Below are positions 1 through 8,809 of a stretch of 58,493 nt of DNA, piece by piece. Within the stretch, counting starts at the first letter, position 1, and each line of letters opens with the position of its first letter. This stretch comes from a virus: positions 1 to 58,493 of the IMG/VR virus record IMGVR_UViG_3300043449_000801. One strand, written 5' to 3'. The translations under genes were made by a program, and so were the position numbers. The notes under the pieces were generated by a model. It was given only the letters and a program-made list of their open reading frames with translations, was not told the origin of the DNA and did not search any database.

Positions 1-229
1 GTGGATTGCGTGTGAGTGTGAAGGATGGTATCAGGGAATGTACCTCAACCAATTGTCTGTTCACAATAAACGTTTGGAGAAGGCCAACTACCTTGTTGAC
101 CTAGCCAGTAGGAACGAAGACAACATGGATAGGTTGCAGATATTACTAGAAAGAAAGAACATGCTATTGGAAAAAATACAGGAGATTTATCAACTGTATT
201 CAAATTTACCATATGTTTGTAACCCCTAA
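1..229 (+). CDS. 3' part of a small hypothetical protein that spans the window ends
   Basis: The frame is open from base 2 to a stop at 227-229 and has no start of its own at the left edge (codons read W-I-A-C-E-C-E-G before the first Met at 38). It matches in frame the open end of the gene starting at 58288, giving a protein of about 144 residues. The C-terminal half is rich in Leu, Glu, Lys and Arg and looks helical (DRLQILLERKNMLLEKIQEI). No function is recognised. The next gene may start on the overlapping TAATG at 229. The Met at 38 is a possible but less likely start. Confidence 0.7.
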   Translation, partial: WIACECEGWYQGMYLNQLSVHNKRLEKANYLVDLASRNEDNMDRLQILLERKNMLLEKIQEIYQLYSNLPYVCNP

Positions 230-276
230 TGACAGAGGGTGAAATCTGTCTTAACTCAATTCAATTTTATTTAATT

Positions 277-786
277 ATGGCACATTGGAGAGCTAACTTC
301 AAGGAGTCTGATAAGTACCTAGGTGCAGTAGACCTATGGGATGATCAGAAGAAGAACTACAAGCAGGTTGTGGTTCACGTTGAGAAATTTTTTCAAGACG
401 AAATGGTTGGACAAATGGGTAAGGAGCGAAAGGTATTCGCCAAGCTTAAGGAGTTCACTAAACCTATGGTGGTAAACGTCACCAACTTCAAACGACTACA
501 GAAGTTGTTTGATTCAGTTGAGCAAGACCTATTCGTTGGGAATCCTATCGCACTAGGTGTTGAGAAGGTAAGCAGTCCGGAGGGGAAGGTAGATGCGCTT
601 CGCTTCAGTTCTCGCGCACCACAGGTGCAAGCAGCGAATAAAAAGCCTGCGCTACCAGATGATTCCCTACCACGAGCGATTGCATCAATCACTAGTAAGG
701 CGATGTCGATTAAGAGTATACTCGATAAGTATACAGTAACAGCAGAACAACGTAAAGCTTTAGAAGATGCAGCTAAGGACCTATAA
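277..786 (+). CDS. Conserved phage early protein, function unknown (MAHWRANF-type)
   Basis: A soluble protein of about 169 residues beginning MAHWRANF. I recall this N-terminus from hypothetical proteins near single-strand binding and recombination genes of Bacteroidota phages. Residues up to about 110 look globular; the rest is a flexible Ala/Lys/Pro-rich tail. I chose the ATG at 277 because the family motif starts there; the ATG at 229 overlaps the upstream stop (TAATG), is in frame and would add 16 residues. It lies before a PD-(D/E)XK nuclease and an SSB-like gene, so a role in DNA replication or recombination is likely by context only. Confidence 0.75.
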   Translation: MAHWRANFKESDKYLGAVDLWDDQKKNYKQVVVHVEKFFQDEMVGQMGKERKVFAKLKEFTKPMVVNVTNFKRLQKLFDSVEQDLFVGNPIALGVEKVSSPEGKVDALRFSSRAPQVQAANKKPALPDDSLPRAIASITSKAMSIKSILDKYTVTAEQRKALEDAAKDL

Positions 787-1591
787 CATTGCGCCATTAT
801 TCCTAGGCACGGATGGCTTGACTGACAGCCAAGCAGCAGAGCTGTCTAAGCTACAGCAGAGGCATGCGGACTTCCTTACAGAGGAAGACCCAAAGAAACG
901 AGCCAAGCTTAAGCTTACAGAAAAAATGGAGGCTGAGTACGATCGCTTAGTAAACATAGTGCATAACCTTTCAGAAGGAAAGGTAGAACTATCTCAGGGA
1001 GCGAAGACCTTGATACGAGAGTACGTTGATGAGGAGCTGTATGGATACAAGCCAACGTTCAGCAGCAAGGAAACGGAGAAGGGTAACGAGGTAGAGGATG
1101 ACAGCATCGACCTTTACAACAGGCTGTTCTTCAAGGACCACAAGAAACTAAAACCTGGTGACAAGTACTACGAACTTAAGCATGGTATTATTGTCGGACA
1201 TCCTGACATTGTTTGTGACCTTGAGAAGAAGGTTAAGGATGCCAAGTCCGCATGGAATAAGAAGACCTTTCCAAAGCTACCGGAGGATGCCTACAACGCT
1301 ACGCATGTGTGGCAGGTGAAGACATACCTGTACATGCTTAAGATGATGACAGGCGAAGAGTGGAGACACGGAGAAGTATTCTATGCACTAGCAGACACAC
1401 CTGAAGGTCTTGTTCCGGAGTGGGAGGATGACAGCTTACATGTTATGAGTAACGTTCCGTTGAATATGCGTTTAACGGTGGTTGATGTCGAGCTTACAGA
1501 TGCAGATATCGAACACATGGAGAGAAGAATAAAGGCTGCAATGAAGTTCGCAGCAGAGTATAAAGAGCAATTATTAAATAAAAACCGATGA
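767..1591 (+). CDS. PD-(D/E)XK superfamily nuclease
   Basis: A 274-residue protein. The middle has the core of the PD-(D/E)XK fold: an invariant-type Asp in GHPDIV, a second acidic-x-Lys element in KDAKSAWN, and a following helix with WQVKTYLYML, in which the Gln is typical of RecB/Cas4/lambda exonuclease relatives. The N-terminal third is helical and charged. It overlaps the previous gene by 20 bases and the next (SSB-like) gene by 4 bases, which suggests coupled translation. A role as exonuclease in recombination or end processing is inferred from fold and neighbours; the exact substrate is not shown. Confidence 0.75.
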   Translation: MQLRTYNIAPLFLGTDGLTDSQAAELSKLQQRHADFLTEEDPKKRAKLKLTEKMEAEYDRLVNIVHNLSEGKVELSQGAKTLIREYVDEELYGYKPTFSSKETEKGNEVEDDSIDLYNRLFFKDHKKLKPGDKYYELKHGIIVGHPDIVCDLEKKVKDAKSAWNKKTFPKLPEDAYNATHVWQVKTYLYMLKMMTGEEWRHGEVFYALADTPEGLVPEWEDDSLHVMSNVPLNMRLTVVDVELTDADIEHMERRIKAAMKFAAEYKEQLLNKNR

Positions 1592-1938
1592 GTGATTTCA
1601 AAGTAGAAGGTGTGCTTAAGCACATTGGTGATACAGTGGTTGTATCAGAAAAGTTTAGCAAGCGTGAGTTCGTGTTGACTGTTCCTCACGATCAGTATCC
1701 ACAGCACGTGTCTTTCCAATTGACGCAAGCTAAATGCGACAACATTAACTCCTATGGTGTAGGACAAAATGTTGCCGTGTCTTTTAACCTACGTGGTAGG
1801 GAGTGGACATCTCCACAAGGAGAAGTAAAGTACTTCAACACACTAGAGGCATGGCGCATTGAGTCAGCAGGTAGTTCAGCACCTCAAGAAGTAGTGGCCA
1901 CAGAAGTATTGCCAGAAGAGGGAGATCTTCCGTTCTAA
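1588..1938 (+). CDS. DUF3127-like single-stranded DNA binding (OB-fold) protein
   Basis: A 116-residue protein with the beta-rich pattern of DUF3127 proteins of Bacteroidota (VEGVLKHIGDTVVVSEKFSK near the N-terminus). The C-terminus ends in EEGDLPF, which resembles the acidic-aromatic tip of bacterial SSB (DDDIPF) used to recruit replication partners. It starts on an ATGA overlap with the nuclease gene and is followed by a strong terminator hairpin. I infer that it coats single-stranded DNA during phage replication; OB-fold assignment is from sequence pattern only. Confidence 0.75.
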   Translation: MSDFKVEGVLKHIGDTVVVSEKFSKREFVLTVPHDQYPQHVSFQLTQAKCDNINSYGVGQNVAVSFNLRGREWTSPQGEVKYFNTLEAWRIESAGSSAPQEVVATEVLPEEGDLPF

Positions 1939-1960
1939 TCTTTAACCATTAACAGTTCAG

Positions 1961-1989
1961 CCCACAGACATTACATCTGTGGGTTTTTT
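1961..1989 (+). terminator. Rho-independent terminator or attenuator in the early operon
   Basis: CCCACAGA and TCTGTGGG form an 8-bp stem around a 7-base loop, followed directly by a run of six T. It sits in the only sizeable gap of the left early arm, between the SSB-like gene and the primase gene. The primase ATG lies 15 bases after the T run, so the element may lower rather than stop transcription of the downstream replication genes. Confidence 0.8.
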
Positions 1990-2004
1990 AACCAAATTAA
2001 AATC

Positions 2005-4395
2005 ATGATAACGTTATTTAGAGATTTAAAACAAACAGATAGTCCTTACTACCTTCCGGTAGAGAAGGTGTTGGACAGAATAAAGAACGGTAACTCACGA
2101 GAACTGTGTGAGAAGATTCGCATGTACGAAGGTGCTGACAACAAATCCAAGCGTAACGAACTAAAGAAGCTACTACCTGCTATTTGTTTTAGTGGAAAGT
2201 TCATTAACCGAAGCAAGCAAGGAATCGTAGAACACAGCGGTCTGATATGCATAGACTTCGATGGATTCTTAGATGAGTGGAGCATGCTTGACTACAAGGC
2301 GTTCCTAATCAATGACGAGTACTCATACGCTGTGTTTGTTAGCCCATCTGGAGATGGTTTGAAGGTGCTAGTAAAGATACCACCAAGCATCGACAACCAT
2401 GTGAACTTCTTCCTGTCACTTAAAAGATACTACAACGTACCTGAGTTCGATTCTACCACTAAGGATATCAGCAGGGTATGCTTTGAGTCATGGGATCCAG
2501 ACCTATACATTAATGAGAACAGCACACTATGGGAAGACCTCACAGAGGAAGAACACCTAGTGTATGACACGAAGACTAGCCGTAGTACTATACGATTGAC
2601 AAACCACGAAGAGATTGTGCGTAGACTACTTGTATGGTGGGAGCGTGACTTCGGAATGGTGCAGGGACAGAAGAACAATAACCTGTTCATCTTAGCTGCT
2701 GCGCTTAATGACTTCGGTGTATCAGAGAGCGATGCACGACAAGTGTTGCTGTCATATGACGAGGGAGGAAAGGAGCGCGAGATTCTTAACATCCTACGCA
2801 GTGCATACAAGAACGTATCTGCACACGGAACGAAGTTCTATGAGGACAATAGCCGGACAGACAGCATCCGTACTATGGCCAAGCAAGGTGTGCCACTTGG
2901 GGAAATCATGAGCCGTAACGCATCTATTAGTCAGGATGTTATTAAGAGTATTACTCAGGATGCCAACGACAATGACGTTACTATCTTCTGGTCGAAGAAT
3001 ACTAGAGGAAACGTGGTGCATATCAACCACTTATATAAGGAATACCTAGAGTACATGGGGTATGGTAAGTACTACGTTGAGAATGGTAACACGTTCGTGT
3101 TTGTGCAGGTGGGTAATAACATCATCTCAGACGCATATGATACTACCATCAAGGACGCGGTACTGAATGACTACTTGTATAAACTAGAGGATAAGAGTAT
3201 CTACAACTACTTCGCTGATAAGAAGGGCCTATTCAAGGAAGACCACCTATCGTTCCTTAACACCATTAAGCCTAACATTATGGTAGACAATGCACATACA
3301 GCATACCTGTACTATCGTAACTGTATGGTCAAGGTGACAGCCAACGATGTAGAGATTATGGATTACAGCGACATCGATGGATACATATGGGAGAAGCAGA
3401 TAATCAACAGAGACTTTGTCAAGGCTGACTATGAGAACGCTGTGTATAAGAAGTTCATAGCCAACATCGGAGGGAAGGACGACATAAGGATACGATCAAT
3501 CGAATCGACAGCAGGATACCTTATGCATAGCTACAAGCCACCAAGCTATGCTCCAGCTGTAATCATTAACGATGAAGTAATCAGCGACAATCCGGAGGGA
3601 GGAACAGGTAAGGGTATCTTTGTTAATAGTCTAGGCCACATGAAGAGATGCGTGACTATAGACGGTAAGTCGTTTACATTTAACAAGTCGTTTCCTTATC
3701 AGACAGTGTCGGCAGATACTCAGTTGTTGGTGTTTGATGACGTTAGCCGGTACTTTGACTTCGAGAAGCTGTTCTCTATCATTACGGAAGGGATAACGCT
3801 TGAGAAGAAGAATAAGGATGCAATTAAGATACCTTTTGAGAAGAGTCCTAAGATTATTATCACAACAAACTATGCGATTAAAGGTGCAGGTAATTCGTTT
3901 GAGAGACGTAAGTGGGAGCTAGAGTTCGCACAGCACTATCATAAGGGCTTTACTCCAGAGCATGAGTTTGGGCATCAGTTGTTCACAGAGTGGGACAAAG
4001 ATGAGTGGGCTAGGTTCGACAACTACATGATTGCTAACCTACAGCTATACCTTCGTAATGGTCTACAGGAGAGTCAGTTCAAGAACCTTCGCGAGCGGAA
4101 GTTTATCGCTGAGACATCTATGGACTTCTATGAGTGGTGTAAGGATAGGTTCAACGTGATGACTAAGAACGGATCCGAGACGTTAGGCATAGACCTACAT
4201 CGTAGCTTTGTGTTACAGAACCCTGACTACAGCGAGAGAGGTAAGTACTGTATACCTCTTGCTAGGTTCTACAGATGGATAGACCTTTGGGGAGAGTTCC
4301 AATTCAATCAACGTCCGGTAACGTTTAGGAGTAGTAATGGTAAGATGATTAGGTTTGAGATGAAGCCTGATGAACAGGGTGAACTAAATTTTTGA
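2005..4395 (+). CDS. Primase-polymerase / superfamily 3 helicase fusion
   Basis: A 796-residue replication protein. The N-terminal domain resembles BT4734/VirE-N archaeo-eukaryotic primases: a hydrophobic strand with DFD at about residues 84-86 and SPSGDG at about 113-118. The C-terminal third has an SF3-type ATPase: Walker A GGTGKG near residue 532, Walker B LLVFDDV, and a sensor-like IIITTNYA followed by an arginine-containing FERRKWEL. This architecture primes and unwinds DNA, as in P4 alpha-like proteins. The gene starts after a terminator and is 3 bases from the methyltransferase gene. No DNA polymerase gene follows, so host polymerase is probably used. Confidence 0.85.
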   Translation: MITLFRDLKQTDSPYYLPVEKVLDRIKNGNSRELCEKIRMYEGADNKSKRNELKKLLPAICFSGKFINRSKQGIVEHSGLICIDFDGFLDEWSMLDYKAFLINDEYSYAVFVSPSGDGLKVLVKIPPSIDNHVNFFLSLKRYYNVPEFDSTTKDISRVCFESWDPDLYINENSTLWEDLTEEEHLVYDTKTSRSTIRLTNHEEIVRRLLVWWERDFGMVQGQKNNNLFILAAALNDFGVSESDARQVLLSYDEGGKEREILNILRSAYKNVSAHGTKFYEDNSRTDSIRTMAKQGVPLGEIMSRNASISQDVIKSITQDANDNDVTIFWSKNTRGNVVHINHLYKEYLEYMGYGKYYVENGNTFVFVQVGNNIISDAYDTTIKDAVLNDYLYKLEDKSIYNYFADKKGLFKEDHLSFLNTIKPNIMVDNAHTAYLYYRNCMVKVTANDVEIMDYSDIDGYIWEKQIINRDFVKADYENAVYKKFIANIGGKDDIRIRSIESTAGYLMHSYKPPSYAPAVIINDEVISDNPEGGTGKGIFVNSLGHMKRCVTIDGKSFTFNKSFPYQTVSADTQLLVFDDVSRYFDFEKLFSIITEGITLEKKNKDAIKIPFEKSPKIIITTNYAIKGAGNSFERRKWELEFAQHYHKGFTPEHEFGHQLFTEWDKDEWARFDNYMIANLQLYLRNGLQESQFKNLRERKFIAETSMDFYEWCKDRFNVMTKNGSETLGIDLHRSFVLQNPDYSERGKYCIPLARFYRWIDLWGEFQFNQRPVTFRSSNGKMIRFEMKPDEQGELNF

Positions 4396-4398
4396 TTT

Positions 4399-5862
4399 AT
4401 GATTAAAGTAGGAAGTGATTTTAGCGGAGTGGGTGCATTCAATCAGGCACTAATGAGATTAGGAGTTGAGTATACTGAGTTGTTCGCATGTGACATGGAT
4501 AAGTATGCTAGGCAAACATTCATTCATAACTATGGAGAGCCTGCATACTATCCAACAAACGTATATGATAGAGAGATACCAACTGAATCATTGGATATTT
4601 ACATGACATCACCTCCATGCCAGGCCTTTAGTTTAGCTGGCAAGCGATTAGGCAAGGACGATAAACGAGGTATATTGTTCTTTAATTCGCATGAATTTAT
4701 TAAGGAAAACAAACCAAGGTATTTCATATTTGAGAATGTCAAAGGATTGTTGTCTGATGATGGAGGTAAGACCTTTAGTGAATGGTGTAATATGTTAGGT
4801 GGTAAATCAGTCAATGGTAATCCTGTAATATTTCCATACGAAGAAAGCGTACCTTATCATATCTATTGGAAGGTATTGAATGCAAAGCATCACGGAGTAC
4901 CACAGAACAGGGAGCGTGTGTTTATAATTGGCATTCGTGATGATGAGGATAACACATTTAGATGGCCTGTTGAGGAGCATTTGACTAAGCGATTGAATGA
5001 TGTGTTACAGGAGGATGTGGATGATAAGTATTTTTTGAGTGAAAATACTGTCAACAAACTTGTGGAGTATGATAAAAAACAAAAAGAAAACGGCAATGGA
5101 TTTGGAGCAAAATTTCATAATTCTACAGATGTAATGTCCGCATTGAAAGTTGGTGGGGGTGGTTGTGATGACCTTGTTAAAATCAAATCAGCCACATCAA
5201 AAGGATATGAGGAGGCAACTGAAGGTGATAGTATAAACTTCAGCGTTCCTAATTCAGAAACAAGGAGAGGTCGTGTTGGTAAAGGTGTAGCTCAAACATT
5301 GGACACGGCTTGTAATCAAGGGGTGATGATAGGCGCATTTAGAGGTAGAAATCCTGACAATCCATCAGACAGAACAACAGGAGTACCAACGGAACAAAGA
5401 CTTGAAATAAACAATCAAGGAACAAGCAACACCATTACATCTGTGCAGAAGGATAATGTTGTTATTCAAGTAGGAGACTATCGAAAAGATGAAGGATATG
5501 AGGAGGCAACTGAAGGAGATAGTATAAACTTCAGCGTTCCTAATTCAGAAACAAGGAGGGGCAGGGTAGGTAAAGGTGTAGCTCAAACATTAGATACAGC
5601 TTGTAATCAGGCAATAATACATAATTGCATAACAGAAGCAATAGGTAGACAAGGTTCATCAATGGAATATATCGATTCTTGTAAAAAAGTTTATAAATCA
5701 ACACACCAAATACGCAGGCTAACACCAAGAGAATGTTTCCGCCTCATGGATTTCCCTGATACGTTTACATGGCCTGTATCAGACAGCCAAGCATACAAGC
5801 AGGCAGGGAATTCGATTGTGGTAAATGTACTTTATAAAATACTTAAGAACCTGAGCCTATGA
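4399..5862 (+). CDS. C5-cytosine DNA methyltransferase with internal duplication
   Basis: A 487-residue enzyme expected to methylate cytosine C5 using S-adenosylmethionine. Motif I DFSGVGAF (residues 7-14), catalytic motif IV SPPCQAFS (about 71-78, nucleophile Cys), motif VI ENVKGL, motif VIII QNRERV and C-terminal motif X AYKQAGNSIVVNVL are all present in order. The target-recognition region is enlarged: a segment of about 39 residues starting GYEEATEGDS and ending DTACNQ is present twice (bases about 5200-5320 and 5493-5612), separated by about 58 residues. Likely role is self-protection from host restriction. It overlaps the SF2 helicase gene by 4 bases. Confidence 0.9.
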   Translation: MIKVGSDFSGVGAFNQALMRLGVEYTELFACDMDKYARQTFIHNYGEPAYYPTNVYDREIPTESLDIYMTSPPCQAFSLAGKRLGKDDKRGILFFNSHEFIKENKPRYFIFENVKGLLSDDGGKTFSEWCNMLGGKSVNGNPVIFPYEESVPYHIYWKVLNAKHHGVPQNRERVFIIGIRDDEDNTFRWPVEEHLTKRLNDVLQEDVDDKYFLSENTVNKLVEYDKKQKENGNGFGAKFHNSTDVMSALKVGGGGCDDLVKIKSATSKGYEEATEGDSINFSVPNSETRRGRVGKGVAQTLDTACNQGVMIGAFRGRNPDNPSDRTTGVPTEQRLEINNQGTSNTITSVQKDNVVIQVGDYRKDEGYEEATEGDSINFSVPNSETRRGRVGKGVAQTLDTACNQAIIHNCITEAIGRQGSSMEYIDSCKKVYKSTHQIRRLTPRECFRLMDFPDTFTWPVSDSQAYKQAGNSIVVNVLYKILKNLSL

Positions 5863-7100
5863 AAGAGCTACGAGGCTACCAATCTCAAGGTGCTGTTAAT
5901 GGATGTAACATCCTTAAGATGCACAATATACTATACATGGCATGGAGTGTAAGGACTGGAAAGACTGCAACATCTATGGAGGTGTGTAGGTTATATTATG
6001 CAAAAGAAGTGTTGTTCCTAACTAAGAAGAAAGCAATTAAGAACATCGAGGAAGACTATCGTGACTTTGGTTTTGATAAGCACTTCAACATCACAGTTAC
6101 CAACAACGAGTCCATGCACAAGATTGAAGATCCATCTAAGTTCGATGTTGTGATACACGATGAGTCCCATCGCTTCGGATCTCTAGCCAAGCCTAACACA
6201 GGAGCCAAGCTTTTTAAGAAGTTATTCTCCGGTAAGCCAATCATCCTTCTGAGTGGTACACCTTCACCAGAGTCCTTTAGTCAGATGTACCATCAGTTCT
6301 GGATATCAGACTACTCGCCTTGGAGGAGATATCCTAACTTCTATAAATGGGCAGCAGACTATGTAAAACCTGCTCAGAAGAGAGTTGGTGCGTTCATGTA
6401 CAACGACTACTCGCATGGAATAGAGGACAAGATAATGGCTGACCTACAGTACATTATGACAACCTATACGCAGGAGCAGGCAGGGTTCAAGTCTACCATA
6501 GATGAAGAGGTGCTGCACGTTAGGATGCTACCACGCACATACGATATGGTTGACAAACTATTCGCAGACAGAGTTGTGCAGGGGAAGAATGAGGTGATAC
6601 TCGCAGACACAGCTGCAAAGCTGTTGCAGAAAGTACACCAGCTGTATAGTGGCACAGTTAAGTTTGAGAGTGGTAACTCAATGATACTTGACTTCAGTAA
6701 GGCAGAGTATATTAAAGAGCGTTTTGCCAATTCACGGATAGGAATATTCTATGTATTCAAGGCAGAGCTAGAAGCACTGCGTCAAGTGTTTGGTGATGAG
6801 AACCTTACAACCAATATAGATGAGTTCGACTCCGGAAAATATCAGTCTATAGCCTTACAAACAGTGTCCGGTCGTGAGGGTATAAGCTTAAAAAATGCAG
6901 ACTATCTTGTGTTCTATAACATTATGCATAGTGCTGTATCCTATTGGCAGGCACGAGATCGGATGACTACAATGGATCGCACGTACAACAAAGTGTATTG
7001 GGTATTTGCTGATGGAGGAATAGAGGATAAGATTTATAAGGTAGTAAAGAGCAAGAAAAAGTATACAACTAATATTTTTAAAAATGATTATTTCAAGTGA
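5859..7100 (+). CDS. Superfamily 2 (SNF2/DEAD-like) helicase
   Basis: A 413-residue SF2 ATPase. It starts RGYQSQG (a Q-motif-like region), has Walker A SVRTGKT at residues 30-36, the DEAH-type box HDESH near residue 100, motif III LLSGTPSP, and a C-terminal lobe with QTVSGREGISL and YWQARDRMTTMDR (motifs V and VI with the arginine finger region). Such small phage helicases act on branched or double-stranded DNA in replication or recombination. It is coupled by ATGA to the methyltransferase gene and lies in a run of overlapping early genes. Confidence 0.85.
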   Translation: MKELRGYQSQGAVNGCNILKMHNILYMAWSVRTGKTATSMEVCRLYYAKEVLFLTKKKAIKNIEEDYRDFGFDKHFNITVTNNESMHKIEDPSKFDVVIHDESHRFGSLAKPNTGAKLFKKLFSGKPIILLSGTPSPESFSQMYHQFWISDYSPWRRYPNFYKWAADYVKPAQKRVGAFMYNDYSHGIEDKIMADLQYIMTTYTQEQAGFKSTIDEEVLHVRMLPRTYDMVDKLFADRVVQGKNEVILADTAAKLLQKVHQLYSGTVKFESGNSMILDFSKAEYIKERFANSRIGIFYVFKAELEALRQVFGDENLTTNIDEFDSGKYQSIALQTVSGREGISLKNADYLVFYNIMHSAVSYWQARDRMTTMDRTYNKVYWVFADGGIEDKIYKVVKSKKKYTTNIFKNDYFK

Positions 7101-7101
7101 T

Positions 7102-7359
7102 ATGACACCTAAAGAAAAAGCACAGCAACTGTATGACCTATTTTATTTTGTGGATACACACGATGGGTATGGACAATACGACAGGGAATTAACGCATGAA
7201 GACCGGAAGGAATGTGTTAAGATACTAGTAAAGCAAATCATTAATGTGTTGGTATTTACAGATATGTCTACAATGGTTGGTAGGTTTTGCGAACGCCACA
7301 GGAGCTACTATGAAAAGGTTATTAATGAGTTGGATAACATTGAACGTGATTGGCTATGA
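7102..7359 (+). CDS. Small hypothetical protein, TPKEKAQQL family
   Basis: An 85-residue soluble protein starting MTPKEKAQQLYDLFYFV. The N-terminus resembles that of the end-spanning gene (SPEEKAKKIFDYYYFF), and both have a hydrophobic helix with a V/A-rich core later on, so the two may be paralogues. I recall similar short proteins in many Bacteroidota phages; function unknown. The ATG at 7102 is one base after the helicase stop and is preferred over the ATG at 7084, which would overlap the helicase gene. Confidence 0.65.
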   Translation: MTPKEKAQQLYDLFYFVDTHDGYGQYDRELTHEDRKECVKILVKQIINVLVFTDMSTMVGRFCERHRSYYEKVINELDNIERDWL

Positions 7360-7610
7360 GTATACTAGATGACCCGAATGTACAGCTGTTGGTTAAGACA
7401 TTTGATTTAAAACTACCTCCTCCTGCATCGTTTGAGGTAACAGAGTACAAGTACATTGAAGACGTAGGAATCGTTATTAAAACTGTAAAGGTGTTGGATA
7501 GTAGTGGGAATTTAATTAAGTTTGCCAAGCTTAAGGAACTAACTCCTTACTTGCATAGATTTCCAGTTAAATTCAGTGGAGGCGAAAGTACAAAAGAAAC
7601 TAATAAATGA
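7356..7610 (+). CDS. Small hypothetical protein
   Basis: An 84-residue protein beginning MSILDDPNVQLLV. It starts on an ATGA overlap with the previous gene and its end overlaps the VRR-NUC gene by 35 bases, as expected for a tightly packed early operon. Sequence is mixed alpha/beta with no motif that I recognise. Confidence 0.65.
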   Translation: MSILDDPNVQLLVKTFDLKLPPPASFEVTEYKYIEDVGIVIKTVKVLDSSGNLIKFAKLKELTPYLHRFPVKFSGGESTKETNK

Positions 7611-7836
7611 CCTTGAGTCCAAGGGATACTACGTTATCAAACTTTCGGTAACCAACAAGAACGGAATACCTGACATCATCGCCATACCTAAGGACTGCAC
7701 ATGCGAGTTCTATGAAGTCAAAAGACCTGGTGGTGTGGTTAGTCAGCTACAGAAGTTCAGAGCAAAAGAATTAGAAGAACACGGAATTAAAGTATTTATG
7801 CACGATGGAACATCAACTAGAATATCAGATTTATAG
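7576..7836 (+). CDS. VRR-NUC domain nuclease
   Basis: An 86-residue stand-alone VRR-NUC domain of the PD-(D/E)XK superfamily. The active-site elements are visible: a Lys/Asn-rich lead, NGIPDIIAI with the metal-binding Asp, then FYEVKRPGG with the Glu-x-Lys pair, and SQLQKF with the conserved Gln. Small phage VRR-NUC proteins cleave branched DNA and are thought to resolve junctions. The start is a GTG at 7576 inside the previous gene; the next ATG would remove the first helix. Confidence 0.8.
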   Translation: MEAKVQKKLINDLESKGYYVIKLSVTNKNGIPDIIAIPKDCTCEFYEVKRPGGVVSQLQKFRAKELEEHGIKVFMHDGTSTRISDL

Positions 7837-8101
7837 AGAGTACTTAGGAGGTAATATAGGGCATGTCGAGATACAGAAGAAATACAACATCACAGCTACA
7901 GTCCTTGATAGAATCATGGATCACTTCTACTATAGAGAACAGCCTGGAAGATGTAAGCTTGGAAGCAAGACAGCACCATACTATGCAACTGAAGCAGAGA
8001 TGCTTATACCTGAATACAAATACGATGATTTAAGTTTAATTGAAAAACAGTTTTATGAAAGTAAAAGTAAAGAAAGCGAAGAAGGAGGATGCATGGTATG
8101 A
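7805..8101 (+). CDS. Small hypothetical protein with a possible helix-turn-helix
   Basis: A 98-residue protein. Residues about 17-40 (GNIGHVEIQKKYNITATVLDR, read in two parts) look like a helix-turn-helix: a helix, a short turn at the conserved-type Gly/Asn, and a second helix. It may bind DNA, but this is a weak pattern. It overlaps the VRR-NUC gene by 32 bases and the following gene by 47 bases. Confidence 0.6.
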   Translation: MEHQLEYQIYREYLGGNIGHVEIQKKYNITATVLDRIMDHFYYREQPGRCKLGSKTAPYYATEAEMLIPEYKYDDLSLIEKQFYESKSKESEEGGCMV

Positions 8102-8507
8102 CATGCACATTGGTAGAACCTTTGAAGTAGTTGGTACTGATGACTATAGCGGAACGTATGCTGTGCTAGTTAAGGACAGTATCAAGTATATATACTCTGA
8201 TGACGTAGAGGTAGTAAAGGAGGATGAGCATTACGATAATAGTAACGGAAGTATTTACAAGTTTGCTCAAGATCATAAACTAAATGCGTATGAGTTCGAC
8301 ATCATTAAGCGTGTAGTGCGATGCCGAAAGAAAAACCAATTCGAAAGTGACTTAGAAAAAACTAAAAGAGTCATTGACCTGTACTTAAAAGAGTTTAATT
8401 ATGGTGCATATAAATACAAAGTTGATAAATGTATATGCGATCATAAGGTAACATTTGTTGGATATGACAACAAAACCTATTGTCTTAAATGCCACTTGCC
8501 AAAATGA
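8055..8507 (+). CDS. Hypothetical protein with SH3-like N-terminus and Cys cluster
   Basis: About 150 residues. The N-terminus MKVKVKKAKKEDAWY followed by IGRTFEVVG and a beta-rich stretch resembles small SH3-like phage proteins. The C-terminus has CICDH and CLKCHL, four cysteines spaced like a zinc-binding ribbon. The ATG at 8055 is chosen because the family-like sequence starts there; an ATG at 8040 is in frame. Function unknown. It ends on an ATGA overlap with the next gene. Confidence 0.6.
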   Translation: MKVKVKKAKKEDAWYDMHIGRTFEVVGTDDYSGTYAVLVKDSIKYIYSDDVEVVKEDEHYDNSNGSIYKFAQDHKLNAYEFDIIKRVVRCRKKNQFESDLEKTKRVIDLYLKEFNYGAYKYKVDKCICDHKVTFVGYDNKTYCLKCHLPK

Positions 8508-8809
8508 AGAAGCCATCCATCCCACAAAAATACCTTACGTTAGCTATAGTCCTTCCAGTGCTAGGTGACTTTATCGAGGACCTAAGAGATAGCAACATCT
8601 TTCGTCAAGACCTTAAGAGAAGAGCGAACATGTTCTTAGATATTCTCAGAACTGCCGATAATAAGTTCTACGATCGAAGCAGGTTCAAGAATCTAACTGA
8701 TGAAGAATACCAACAAAAGATAAGAGAGATGGGAGACAAACAACATGAGGTTGCTATGTTGTTTAGAAATTGGGTCGCTGAAAATATGTATGACCCTATG
8801 GAAAAATAG
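8504..8809 (+). CDS. Hypothetical early protein
   Basis: A 101-residue, helix-rich protein beginning MKKPSIPQKYLTLAIVLPVLGDFIEDL, with no predicted membrane anchor beyond one hydrophobic helix at residues about 10-20. The start at 8504 overlaps the previous stop as ATGA. No function recognised. Confidence 0.65.
   Translation: MKKPSIPQKYLTLAIVLPVLGDFIEDLRDSNIFRQDLKRRANMFLDILRTADNKFYDRSRFKNLTDEEYQQKIREMGDKQHEVAMLFRNWVAENMYDPMEK

Noticed and set aside
5540-5728. Reverse-strand open frames inside the methyltransferase and other early genes.
   Set aside because: They lie fully inside strongly supported genes and have no own control signals.
8691-8715. CTGATGA-like text in the early gene near 8700.
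   Set aside because: It is coding sequence with no GAAA and no matching stems.
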